64,000 nt of DNA, from NCBI GenBank assembly GCA_964035545.1, contig OZ037766.1:17678222-17742221 (forward strand), in the 5' to 3' direction. The position numbers and the translations under genes were made by a program. Below, one piece after another: positions 41,036-53,600 of this stretch. The DNA comes from Bugula neritina (lineage: Eukaryota; Bryozoa; Gymnolaemata; Cheilostomatida; Bugulidae). Under the pieces are notes generated by a model, which did not search any database, was not told the origin of the DNA, and was given only the letters and a program-made list of their open reading frames with translations. The number at the start of each line of letters is the position of its first letter. The first letter of the stretch is position 1.

Positions 41036-43987
41036 GTGGAGAGTAATGTAGGAGTGTGGACCAAAACTATTGTTGTAGACAAGCTTGACTTTCCAGTTCA
41101 GTTCAAACTCGATACTGGTGCAGATGTCTCCATACTTCCTCAAAGGCTATGTTCTAATGTGCCATTAGTAAAGACTAAGAAACATTTTTAGGCCCAGGTA
41201 ACACTAAGATACCAGTTGTAGGCTGTTTTAATGCTAAACTTTCTGTAGACAATGTTACTCACACTGAAACTATTTATGTTGTAAACCAAACAAAAGCCTT
41301 GCTATGCATGTGTTAAGCTAGGGTTAATTTCTTGTAAGTGTGATGTAGACTCTGTTACTAATGTTACTGACAACTCTGTATTTTGTAGAAAATTCCCAAA
41401 ACATTTTAGTGGTTTAGGTAAAACGAATCATACTGTAGGTATAGAGTTGCGTTCTGAGTGTAAACCATTTGCTATTAAGCACCCCTCGTTCGGTCCCTTA
41501 CATCTTGTTGTCTAGTGTTAAGCAGGAGTTGAATGATATGGTTGCTAAAGGAGTAATTTCTTCAGTCAGTGAGCCCACAGATTAGTGTGCTCCCATGGTT
41601 GTAGTCCTCAAGGCTAATCGAAAAGTGAGAATCTGTGTTGATTACACTGAGTTGAACAAAGTTGTTCGTTGAGAAGTGCACCTCATGGCTCATGTTGAGT
41701 CAAGTCTCGCCAAGCTTGGTAATGGTAACTTTTTTACAGTACTCGATGCTAACTCAGGTTTCTATCAGATTCCTCTCTCCCCCAAAGCTAAAATGTTGAC
41801 TACATTCTTGTCTCCGTTTGGTAGGCTTGCCTTTAACCGTGTACCTTTTGGGTTGTCCTGTAGTCCAGAATTGTACTGCAAAATTGTTTCACAGGTTCTG
41901 GAAGGTTTGGATGGTGTTGTCTGTCACATGGACAATGTTTGCATTTGGGGTAAATCTCAAGAAGAACATGATAGTCGTGTTCGTGCTGTTTTGCGTAGGA
42001 TGGTTGACGCTGGTATGACTCTAAATGTTGAAAAATGTAAGTTCTCTCGTAGCAGTATCAAGTTTCTTGGTCATGTCATATCCTCTTCTGGCATTCGTGC
42101 TAATCCCGAAGCAATTCAGGGTATAGAAAGTTTTGCCACTCCAACTTGTGTTAAGGATGTTCGTAGTTTCCTTGGAATGGCTAATCAGCTTAGCAAGTTC
42201 TCCACCAGGTTAGGTGAACTCAGTGCTCCCTTGCGTGAGCTTCTTCATAAAAAAAAATCCTTGAATTTGGGATGTTGCTCAAAAACAAGCCTTCTGTGAC
42301 ATCAAGAAAGAGTTACAACGTTGTGTTGAACTCGCTCTCTATAGTCCTCAGCGTGAAACAGTTATTCACACTGATGCTTCTCAATGTGATATAGGTGCTG
42401 CTCTGTTCCAATATCAAAACAATGGCGAGCTACGCCTAGTCTGTGCTGCTTCTCGTGTGCTCAGTGAGACAGAGAAGAGGTATGCTACCATAGAACAAGA
42501 AGCTTTAGCAGTTGTTTGGGCTTGTGAAAAGTTTAGGGATTATATTGTTGGCCTTAGAGTGGTTATCAAAACTGATCACAAACCTTTAGTTCCCCTCTTG
42601 AATGATATTGAGCTTGACAGAAACCCTGCACGTATTCAGAAGTTTAAAATGTGTCTCATGAGGTTCCAATATCAAGTGGAACACATTTCTGGAAAAAAGA
42701 ATGTTATTGCAGATGCCCTTTCTCGTTCTGTAGGTCCCATCAGTGAGGCTGATGTTATGTTTATGGAAGAAGTAGAGCTTTTCGCTGTGTCAGCATCGCA
42801 TAATACTGCCACTTCTCCTCGCTTGAAAGAGTTGAAAGTTCAACAAGAGAATGATGAGTTCTTATCTCGTGTTCTCCAATATGTTAGGTCTAGTTGGCCC
42901 ACATATTTGCCGTCTCATGAAGTTTTGTTGCACCCCTATTTTGAATATAGGTCTAGGCTTTCTACGATTGAAGATACTTTAGTTCTTGATAGTCGCATTG
43001 TTATTCCCCATGCCGAACGTCTAGCTGTGCTTGACAAAATTCAGTGGTCACCTTGGCATCACCAAATGTAGGTCTCGAGCTGCACAGTCAGTCTGGTGGC
43101 CCAATATGTCCCAGCAGATTGCGGAGATGGTTAAAAAATGTGAGTCCTGTAGGAAAGAGTCAAACGTTCAACAATCTCCACTCCTTCGTTCTGAGTTTCC
43201 TAGTCGTCCTTGGGAAAAACTAGGCAGTGATTTGTTCTATTTTGACAGTAAGTGGTTCTTGCTAGTAGTCGATTACTATTCTCGTTTTATCAAAGTTGCA
43301 TTGTTGGAGGATCTCACCAGTTCCAAAGTTATACTCCATTTGAAGAGCATTTTGCTCGACATGGTGTCCCAGAGGTCCTGATTTCTGATAATGGTGTGCA
43401 ATATGCTTCAGAGGAAATTAAATCCTTCGCCCGAAAGTTTGGTTTTACCCATTTTACCAGTTCTCCTAAACACCCCCAGGGAAACGGTGCAGCTGTTAAA
43501 AACATTTTAAAGAAAGGACAAGATCCGTATTTAGGGTTGATGGCTTATAGGTCTTCACCGTTGGAAAATGGTGTCTCTCCAGCTGAGTTGTTGATGGATC
43601 AGAAACTGCGCACTACGGTGCCTTCTTTGCCATCAGTGTTGGCCCCAAAGCAGCCCGATGTAGAACGGGTTAAGCAAAAAGAGGCTCACGCTAGAGCCCA
43701 AAGCAAAGATACATTTGACTTGAGACATCGAGTTGTGGTCCCCCCACCGTTAAGTCCTAGTGATAGAGTTCATGTGCGTGATCTAAATCGTGATGCTGAA
43801 GTTGTTAGTACTTCCCCTGCAAGGCCCTGATCAATTGTTGTTAAAAGTACTAATGGTGTCCCACTCAGACGCAATGTTCCCAACCTAGTGCCACTACAAA
43901 CTACTGAGGTGTCTGATGACAATAATGTCGCAAAAAAATCTTGTTTTGGTAGAACTATTAAACCTAGACAGATTTTGGATTTGTAAA
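41009..43987 (+). pseudogene. Pol of gypsy element 4: protease, RT, RNase H, integrase, all broken
   Basis: Protease: VQFKLDTGADVSILPQRLC (41095-41150). RT (41676-42299): FFTVLDANSGFYQIPLS (motif A) and VVCHMDNVCIWG, where the usual YxDD is HMDN, so the polymerase is dead. RNase H (about 42365-42735): HTDASQCDIGAALFQ, EQEALAVVWACEKFRDYI, KTDHKPLVPLL and ISGKKNVIADALSR. Integrase: the zinc-binding domain is broken near 43071, the core shows GSDLFYFDSKWFLLVVDYYS and VLISDNGVQYASEEI, and the expected catalytic Glu after HPQGNG is lost (AAVKN). Stops or frame changes occur at about 41191, 42299, 43071, 43381 and 43830. Confidence 0.8.
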
Positions 43988-44166
43988 TAGACTATGTGCT
44001 GTGTTTGGTTTCATTTTATTATGTATTGTATTACCATTGTGTTTGTTTTCACTAGTGTACTAAAATGTCTCTGTGTACTATCAATATGTTTCCAATGTGT
44101 GTTTTCTGCTGTATTACAATTTTGTGTAGACTCCCCATCTTTTATTATTGTCTTGAGAAAGGGAGG

Positions 44167-44318
44167 TGTTGTATTATAATGTACTCGCTATAATGTTACG
44201 CTTTTATTAGGTCAAGGTTACCTTCAGTTTGAATAAAGTTATCGCCATGTTAAATACAATACTTGCTTGTGTTCATTAACAAAATATAATCTACTTCATC
44301 CGCAACCATAATATTACA
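44167..44318 (+). repeat. 3' LTR of gypsy element 4
   Basis: Begins TGTTGTATTATAATG directly after the purine tract and ends CATAATATTACA. GAATAAAG (about 44231) may be its polyadenylation signal. There is no full 5' partner. Confidence 0.65.
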
Positions 44319-45149
44319 CTATGGGTTGGTATATTGGTACGAATTGCTTGGCTTGACCTGCAAGATAACTCAGCTCCTGTCAATCTGTATATAGGGGGTA
44401 AATTTGAGACTCCGGTGAAGGTATTCGCCTGGTGGTGCTCCACAGTCTTGGATCCTGGGCCAACACTCACTAATACACCCTAACACATTCTATTGTATTC
44501 CAACACACCTATTCTCCTCTGCCCACAATCTTCAATCACTTAATTAACTCAATCTCACCAATCTCTCTCATACACACTCTGTTTTATATCTGACACACTC
44601 ACACAGGCCACACCCACAATATATCTATGATGGTGCAAATATTACAGAGTTGTGTTCCTCTCATGATGCATGCAACAGCAAGAGAAGACAACTACAACTA
44701 AGTAAAGAAACTCGATATGACACTTTTATTGCGCTTTTGTTTACTGTAAGTTATTGTATAAAATATAAAGATAAAGCTGGCTAAAACTAATAGATAAACC
44801 ATAGCATAACATTTGCTCTTTATTATAATATATGTCATGCTTCTCATGCACATTTTTATGCTAGATAAATTCAGTCTATATCAAGCATTACAAGAAGATT
44901 ATTTTGTTTGTATTATTTTCAATAGCAGTGACTGGTTTCAATTTCTTGTAAATTCTAACTGAAAACATTAAGAGGCTCATTCAGTCGCCATGACTGTGAG
45001 CTAATAAAAGTACAATATTCTGGAATTTTATAGGAGCACAGTTGCAAAATTATATTATTGTTGTGTTGCACTGATAATGTTGCAACAAGATGTAATATAA
45101 CATGTGTGCATACATATGTATGTTGTATCCGGAATTTCAACTCTTTATT

Positions 45150-45150
<1 letters not shown>
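44319..45150. other. Intergenic, nothing recognised
   Basis: Includes a pyrimidine/CA-rich part (about 44460-44620). No coding or repeat assignment. Confidence 0.45.

Positions 45151-45153
<3 letters not shown>

Positions 45154-45190
<37 letters not shown>
45154..45190. repeat. (TA)n microsatellite
   Basis: Short TA array about 50 bp before the Penelope-like terminal fragment. Confidence 0.85.
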
Positions 45191-45193
<3 letters not shown>

Positions 45194-45238
45194 CGAGTTT
45201 CATGCGCATTGAATATACACAATCTTCAGATAAAATAC

Positions 45239-45626
<388 letters not shown>

Positions 45627-45713
45627 CCAGAAGAACCAAGAGTGTATATATTAATATGCATGAAATTATTATAATAAAATGTTTTATCAAATTTAACTGT
45701 GACATTCTAACTC

Positions 45714-45833
<120 letters not shown>

Positions 45834-45952
45834 ATTGTATCGTGAGATTTTTAAAAAACAGCGATAAAAAAGTGCTCAAATTATTACGTGTATAATAATG
45901 AGCAATTATATTATTGAGGAAAAGAGCAATTTAATTATATAGATGTTGTTTT

Positions 45953-46001
45953 ATTGTACTACTAATAGTTTCATGCCTCTTCGGCACTCCTCAGGCACAA
46001 T
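45953..46001 (-). ncRNA. Minimal hammerhead ribozyme (Penelope-type), copy B
   Basis: Minus-strand 49-nt copy: stem I ATTGTGC with GTACAAT, core CTGAGGA, stem II GTGCC/GGCAT closed by GAAGA, GAAA, stem III ACT/AGT with loop ATT. It lies downstream of the RT/GIY-YIG frame of the left copy, in the 3' terminal region. Confidence 0.85.
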
Positions 46002-46253
46002 ATTGACAAATTTAAATTTTTACATTAAAAAAATCAAAATGCTAAACACAAGGTAAAACGTAACGAAAACATAGCAGTGGCTGTATTGTTATAATATAGT
46101 TTTGTAGGTGTAAATTAATATATAAAAACCATAATGTAATGTACAAACATAATTTATAGCAGATGCATGAAGTTTTTGTTGGGTGACTATTCTCTATGGG
46201 TATTTGTATATTATTTACTATAGTACTTAAAATATAAATAGGCTACAGAGTTT

Positions 46254-47955
46254 CTAGGTTTTGTGGTTGCACAGTAAGAATTTTTTTGAGTGTCGGCAGG
46301 TTGATAAGAGTTCGTTTCGCTTGTTTAAAGTACACATGTTAGGTTTGTATAAAATAAAGAAACATTCCCATAGGCATAAATTACACCTTTTGGTAGTTGT
46401 GTTGTATGGTTTCGCTTTTCTTAATATTTTCCAGCTTATGTTGTGCTTAATGTTTTTGTTAGTTAGTTGCCAAATGTGTTTGCTAAGTTCTGTTTGATTT
46501 GCTTTCTCCTTGTTTTTAAATGATGATCTGTGGTTTGCGTATCTTAGTTTGAACGGTCCTTCACTTAGGCCAATGTATGTTGCAGGCTCGTTTTCGGTAG
46601 TTTCCACAGTTGCTTGGTATATAACTCTGCTCTCCTGGCAGCTTCCTTTCAGCGGACAACTTTCTTTTTTTCTACAGTTGCAGTTTTTTCTAGGGGTTTT
46701 GTTTTGTTGCTTCTGTTTCTCTAATAGTCTGCTATTGTGGGCATTTATGGTCTGTTTTATGTTTGGCATGCAGCTGTAGCTAACCTTTATAGTGTTTTTG
46801 TTGATTATTTTATAGAGTGGGTGTTGTTTTGGAAATTCCTCGTTCATGATTTTAAAGAAGATTTTTGCAATTCTTGTGGTTACATGTTGGCTGTATGGTG
46901 GATTGTACCAAACAACTTTTCTTTTTCGGTTTCGAGATTTCTGTTGTGTGTTGTTTGTTTGGGTTCTTGGTAGGAATTGTAGTTGGTGTTTGTAGCCACT
47001 TTGGTTTAGGAGGTTTTGGTGGTTGTAGGTGGATTGTGTGAAAATTTTCTCGTTAGATGATATTGACGACAGTCGTTTATTAACGGACGAGGGTAGGTTG
47101 GAGATTATGCTTGCTGGGTGGTTGGATTTGTTATGAATATATTTAGTAGAACTGTTTGGCTTAGTGTATGGTGTGTAGGTTTTATTATTTAGGTTGAGTG
47201 TGGTGTCTAAGAAGTTAATAATTTTTTTATTTGCTTCGATTGTTATTTTTAATCCATTTTCAGAAAATATTTTGCAGATGTCCTTTTTTATGTTCTCTAT
47301 TTCTCTGGGTGTTTTGTCAGAGACTCCTAAGCCGTCATCTCTGTACAGGCCGAAGTTTTTGCCATGTTTTAGTGTTATTGAGTTTAAAATGTAAGCCCCA
47401 ACTAATTCGCATGTTTCCGCGCCGTCGTATCCTCCCATTGTAACGTCGAAGAGGTTGTGGTTATGTTTTCCCCATGCCTTTCCAGAGTTGAAGAGTAGTG
47501 AATTTTTGGCATGTATAATTATTTCTCTTTCATCTTCGCTAATTGTATCAAATTCCGATGCAAAACTTAGAGCGTTTTCAAGTAGGCTTTTTGAAATTGA
47601 AGGGTAAAAGTCTATGACGTCAAATGAAATAAATGTCTGTTGATGTTTGTTGTTAATTCCTTCAAACCATTTTATTACATCAGTGGTGTTTTTCCATTGG
47701 TTTAGGTGTGTGTTTGTGAGAATTTTGTTATTTATTCGGTCTAATATTTTCTTACTAATCTTTCCTATCTCTGGTTTGCAGGGGTTAATGAGGCGGCAAC
47801 TTGGTTTATTTGTAAAATTGTCCTTGTGATCTTTCAGTGTGATGAAAGCTTCTTGCTCACTAGTTGTAGTGACTCTGTCCATAAGGTCTAGTTTGTTAAC
47901 AATTTGGTTTGTTTTAGTTTTGATTTTGTCTATTGTGTGTTTGCTTACCTTACAA
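46254..47955 (-). CDS. Penelope-like reverse transcriptase with C-terminal GIY-YIG endonuclease, N-terminally truncated
   Basis: The frame is open from the junction at about 47955 to a stop at 46254; the first Met is at 47882 (542 residues). RT: FITLKDHKDNFTNKPSCRLI (fingers), FISFDVIDFYPSISKS (motif A), DVTMGGYDGAETCELVGAYI, then FGLYRDDGLGV (motif C, catalytic DD) and NFLDTTLNL. After a linker come CNCRKKESCPLKGSCQ, a cysteine cluster, and a GIY-YIG nuclease (VIYQATVETTEN, ATYIGLSEG, LRYANHRSSF, and Glu in LWECFFIL). It copies element RNA at a nick made by the nuclease. RT before GIY-YIG is the canonical Penelope order. The amino-terminal part is lost at the inversion junction. Confidence 0.88.
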
Positions 47956-48950
47956 AAATAACAATCAAAGCAAATAAAAAAATTATTAACTTCTTAGACA
48001 CCACACTCAACCTAAATAATAAAACCTACACACCATACACTAAGCCAAACAGTTCTACTAAATATATTCATAACAAATCCAACCACCCAGCAAGCATAAT
48101 CTCCAACCTACCCTCGTCCGTTAATAAACGACTGTCGTCAATATCATCTAACGAGAAAATTTTCACACAATCCACCTACAACCACCAAAACCTCCTAAAC
48201 CAAAGTGGCTACAAACACCAACTACAATTCCTACCAAGAACCCAAACAAACAACACACAACAGAAATCTCGAAACCGAAAAAGAAAAGTTGTTTGGTACA
48301 ATCCACCATACAGCCAACATGTAACCACAAGAATTGCAAAAATCTTCTTTAAAATCATGAACGAGGAATTTCCAAAACAACACCCACTCTATAAAATAAT
48401 CAACAAAAACACTATAAAGGTTAGCTACAGCTGCATGCCAAACATAAAACAGACCATAAATGCCCACAATAGCAGACTATTAGAGAAACAGAAGCAACAA
48501 AACAAAACCCCTAGAAAAAACTGCAACTGTAGAAAAAAAGAAAGTTGTCCGCTGAAAGGAAGCTGCCAGGAGAGCAGAGTTATATACCAAGCAACTGTGG
48601 AAACTACCGAAAACGAGCCTGCAACATACATTGGCCTAAGTGAAGGACCGTTCAAACTAAGATACGCAAACCACAGATCATCATTTAAAAACAAGGAGAA
48701 AGCAAATCAAACAGAACTTAGCAAACACATTTGGCAACTAACTAACAAAAACATTAAGCACAACATAAGCTGGAAAATATTAAGAAAAGCGAAACCATAC
48801 AACACAACTACCAAAAGGTGTAATTTATGCCTATGGGAATGTTTCTTTATTTTATACAAACCTAACATGTGTACTTTAAACAAGCGAAACGAACTCTTAT
48901 CAACCTGCCGACACTCAAAAAAATTCTTACTGTGCAACCACAAAACCTAG
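47955..48950 (+). pseudogene. Second, shorter copy of the Penelope RT/GIY-YIG C-terminus
   Basis: The frame starting at 47904 enters element sequence at about 47955 and from ANKKIINFLDTTLNLNNKTY onward is identical in protein sequence to the left copy, through the cysteine cluster and GIY-YIG domain to the same stop. All catalytic RT motifs lie outside it, so only the nuclease part could be made. Confidence 0.88.
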
Positions 48951-49202
48951 AAACTCTGTAGCCTATTTATATTTTAAGTACTATAGTAAATAATATACAA
49001 ATACCCATAGAGAATAGTCACCCAACAAAAACTTCATGCATCTGCTATAAATTATGTTTGTACATTACATTATGGTTTTTATATATTAATTTACACCTAC
49101 AAAACTATATTATAACAATACAGCCACTGCTATGTTTTCGTTACGTTTTACCTTGTGTTTAGCATTTTGATTTTCTTAATGTAAAAATTTAAATTTGTCA
49201 AT

Positions 49203-49251
49203 ATTGTGCCTGAGGAGTGCCGAAGAGGCATGAAACTATTAGTAGTACAAT
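49203..49251 (+). ncRNA. Minimal hammerhead ribozyme (Penelope-type), copy C
   Basis: Plus-strand mirror of copy B with identical sequence: ATTGTGC...GTACAAT stem I, CTGAGGA (49210-49216), stem II 49217-49231, GAAA (49232-49235), stem III with loop ATT, expected cleavage after A49244. Confidence 0.85.
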
Positions 49252-49287
49252 AAAACAACATCTATATAATTAAATTGCTCTTTTCCT

Positions 49288-49291
<4 letters not shown>

Positions 49292-49323
<32 letters not shown>

Positions 49324-50688
49324 AGATTACATTCAATATATAGAACCATACATATTGCTACAGGAATGCCAAATACCAAACCATAATTATGTTTGTTAAG
49401 CCAAGATAACTACTATCTTCAATCATCAAATGCAAATTACATACATAAGTTTCGAAACCAAATTACAACAATAACTTCACTTCATTCTAACTGACTAGCT
49501 TCATAATTTTAAAGTTCAAAATTTAGTTTAACATTTTTTATTTATAATTTAAACTTTCCTTCGAGAATAGTAAGTTCTTTATGTTCTACAATTTGGAATA
49601 TTTTAATTCCGCCAAGAGTCATACTTTTGCAACAACAAAAGGCAAACTAAATTGCTGAAGGACCATGGTGGTGTATAAAAGCAGCTTCCCTTTTAATTAT
49701 GAAATTCCCTGATATTTGAAGTAAATTATATGAAATTTATTATAATTATTTAATGCTATTTGGTTCTTCTGGCTTTTTTATTGAACAATAGTTTCATTAT
49801 AAACAATTATATATCTGGCATTATATCATTATGATTACTGCGAAACTCTCAGTGTGGGTAAAGTACATTGTAGTCTACATGACGTGTTGACAGGTTCACA
49901 ATATATTATTTGCCATGGAGAGTTGTTACACATTTTTACTAACCTAGCTGCACACAGAAATAATAGTTTGCTATTTTCTCAAGATTCTGTGATGTTTATT
50001 GTTGTACTTCAATAAAACGTTTTTGACAATTTTTCATTACCTATTTCCTTATACTTTTGAATATCTTCAAGGCTGGTAGTGTGCCACATGCACTCCAGTC
50101 TCCATATCAAATTAATTAATTATAGAACGTTGCAAAAGAAGTATATTGAGTAGGAATATTGCAAAATTTTGTTATTTGATTAAGTGAGTCTTATGAACCA
50201 GGTCTCTAGCCATTACAGGAGATCTGTTAAACGATAGAGTGGCTTGTATTTCTTTCATGATTTTAAAATCTCAATCAGTAGAGATTTAAAGCTTCAAGAC
50301 ATTATATTTTGAATTTTAATATAAGTGCATCATTACACCCTCTATTTTTGCCAGGGATAACAATAAAAAATAGGTACTCTAGAAAACAATCGTCAGGGAA
50401 GAAATATTCACCGAAAAAGCAGTGAATGACATTTCTAATTGAATCATAATTTCAAGTAAAACACAATTACTTGGTACTTCCATATTTTAAATTATGTAAA
50501 TTATTACTAATTAAATTCAGCAAACAGAAGTAGATTTATAATACATGTGTGACAAATAAAAGAGTGAATATTTTTAGCAAAATTGCTCAAAATGTATTTA
50601 AAATAGACCACAACAAAACTTTCAGCGTTTACACCACACGTTCACTTGGGTGTTGACCTTCAGTCTATAAAAAAGCTCAGGACAACCT
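49292..50688. other. Downstream flank of TSEN2, no gene seen
   Basis: Unique-looking AT-rich sequence between the Penelope element and the TSEN2 stop codon. I see no exon-like frame and no clear AATAAA on the minus strand within the first 150 bp after the stop. Confidence 0.45.
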
Positions 50689-53600
50689 TCATTTCTTTTG
50701 CGAAACCACATGCTTATCAAGAATGGATTGATCACGCTCTTTAGATGGCACCATTCTACTGAACAAAGTCTCAACAACTGTTAATTTTTGCAAGCAGCTC
50801 TCAGGAGATGATAAATCCAGAAATGACATAGAACTTGGTATTCGAACATAGCAGATCATCAATTCCTGCAAATAATAAATGCGTTGGAATAGCTATTATC
50901 AAAAATAGCTGTTGATTGAAAACCTTTTAAAATGCAACACATGCCTATTCAACACTAACATACTCAACGCATGCATAATAAACACATGTATATATAATAA
51001 ACACATATAAATAAACATTTGTACATTCAACACATGTATAATAAAAATTTGCAAATTCACACTTCTATTATCATATATGCAAATATTAGACAGCAAGTTT
51101 AAAACTACTAGTAGGTAAACTGTAACAGCTCCAAGTATGTGGTGCAAGCTCTAAGGCCTAAGATGTCCACATGCATACATATATACCAATGCACATGTGC
51201 TATATTTAAAGATCTTCTATCATTACAGTGCCACTAGATTTAATTGTTTCTAAGTAAAAAAATACAAAATTTGAAGTACTCATACATTATCTTCAGTTAT
51301 CTACTATACAAGTCTGCTAAGGAAGCTATACTATCAGAATTAACTTCATTATATTTATGCATAATATGTATAAATAGAAATTTCAACTAAAACAACTGTT
51401 ATGACTGATATTGATTATAATTGAAGTTTGTTTTGCCAACACAAAGACTTTATGTAAAACCAAGAAAATTAAACAGAAAAAAGTTAGCAAATACATAATT
51501 TAGAGCCCTCATAAAGTCTTTCCAAATAATTGTTTGGTATGGGAGAGCTCTCAGCTTCAGTTTATATAAACCATAGCCTCTGCCATAATTATAATTGTTA
51601 ATTAAAACTGTTTTTCTTATGAACCACAAGGTTGCGTTGTTTCCAAAAGGCTTCAATTTAAAACATCAACTTCATGTTAAAAAAGTGCAATCTATTAATA
51701 TAAAAACTCACACAAGTTTATAGTCACTATCCCTGTGAGAACCCCTGATTGAAGAGGTTTTTGTTAACAAAGTGTTTTGGCTAAGGACTTATTCAGATGG
51801 GGCACATGAGCAATTATGACTGGATACTCTTCCTAACATTACCATTGACCTTTGTTGGAGTTGGAGCCCATGACTAGGCAAATGCTGTAACCCCTAGACT
51901 ACGGCTATTTCCTTGAATGCATTGATATATTGGTTTTATTTTATATTATTGCTAAGCTGCACTTAATCAAGATCAGCCGTAGACATTTTCACTTGGATAG
52001 CTGGCTAGTCTGTACTAACACGTTTATCTTAAATCAAATTTCATTGAGCTTAAATAAAAATTCACCATTTATAGAGTACCAGCCAAACCAAACTATTGCA
52101 TGATACTTGAAAAATGTTGTCAACTTATTCACCTATAAATAAAAATTTATTTGATAGGCTTTATTAAACATGTAAACATTCATGTGTACAGGATAAATAG
52201 CCATACCTTTCGAACATTATTTATAACTCTAGCTAATCCCATTAATTTAGCCCAAGACAATGAACGCCTGTTGTAGCCCTTTAGATCCTTAAGAGTAGCC
52301 GAATCGCAGCATCTCACAATAACTCCCAAACTAGAATGAAAATATCTGGCGCCTTTTTTATAAACCACTGTAAAACGAATGTAGTCACCTATTACCAGTA
52401 GATGAAAAGCAACAGAACTAAGTAACTGGATGAAGACATGAAAATTTTGACACAAGCAGAAAAGCTCAAAAAGTATATAATATTGTTTTATTAGACTTTG
52501 AAAATTGAATACAAAAATATGGGGTGTGACTAAAATGGGTGGCCACCCGGTGTCGAGGTCTGTGACACCCACTTGGGTGTCACAGACCTTTTTAACAAAA
52601 AACAAACTTATTAAGAGTTATCTTTCCTAATCAAAAATTTAATTTTCACTTAATTTTACTGTTATCGTTATGATCATAGACATGCTAACTCATGAAACAT
52701 GTACTTTAAACTATTAAAAACGTTTTGAGCAATATTAACAAACAAAAATGTCTACAAAATGTGAAAATAAAACTAAAAATATTCGCGACACCCATTTTAG
52801 TCAAAACACCCACGAATGACTAAAATGGGTGTCACTGTGATTTTTGCTTTATTTTTAGCTTTCTGGGCGGTTTTGGATACTATAAATTATGTCATGTTGA
52901 AACTTTTACTTGCTTTTACTAATTGAAATTATTAAAATTTTTAATACTTACAAATATTAGGGAAAGATAATAAAAACAAAACTAAGAACTAAGGAAAGAT
53001 AACTCTAGGGGGTGTCACTGATGGTTTCGGTTTTTATTATATTTTATTATTATTGTAAATTATTATTTAATACTACTGTCATTTAAGGTGAAACAGTTAT
53101 AATATATTAGAGTTTTCCTAAAGTTTTGATCAACAACCAATTTAACAACAAGAATTGCCAAAAAGCTAAAAAATAGAGCAACAATCACCGTGACACCCAT
53201 TTTAGTCATTTGGGGGGGGGGGGGGTTTTGACCAAAATAGATGTCGCAAAAATTTTTAGTTTTATTTTCACATTTTGTGAACATTTTTTTTGGTTAATAT
53301 TGCTCTCAGTATTTTCACCAGTTTAAAGTATATAGTTCATTAGTCAGCATGTCTAGAAACTGAAAAATAACTATGAAATTAAATTAAAATACATGTATTG
53401 AATTTTTTGCGACACCCCCTAGTTTTTGACCCCAAAGGTTTTACGATGACTTTAATCTTATTTATCCTATGGCGCAGTTTCGTAGCTTTTTAATTAGCTA
53501 AGTTGGTGTATAAATGCAAAAGCAGTTTAATGATGTTAAGTGTAAAATTATATCTATCCTCAATGCTAAATGCAAATAAAAAAATCTTGTGACACCCATT

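Larger units (their letters stand above)
40106..44318 (+). mobile_element. Ty3/gypsy element 4 (different lineage), decayed, 5' LTR lost
   Basis: Gag, protease, reverse transcriptase, RNase H and integrase remnants lie in order. They are followed by a PPT (GAGAAAGGGAGG) and a 152-bp 3' LTR (44167-44318, TGTTGTATT...AATATTACA). Only ATATTACA (40106-40113) of the 5' LTR remains, followed by the primer-site position TGGTAGCCAGTACG. Sequence type and absence of ORF3 separate it from elements 1-3. It has many stops and frameshifts. Confidence 0.82.

Noticed and set aside
48231-48943. Hydrophobic minus-strand frames in the right Penelope arm
   Set aside because: Antisense shadows of the GIY-YIG/RT coding sequence; the same shadows appear in the left arm.
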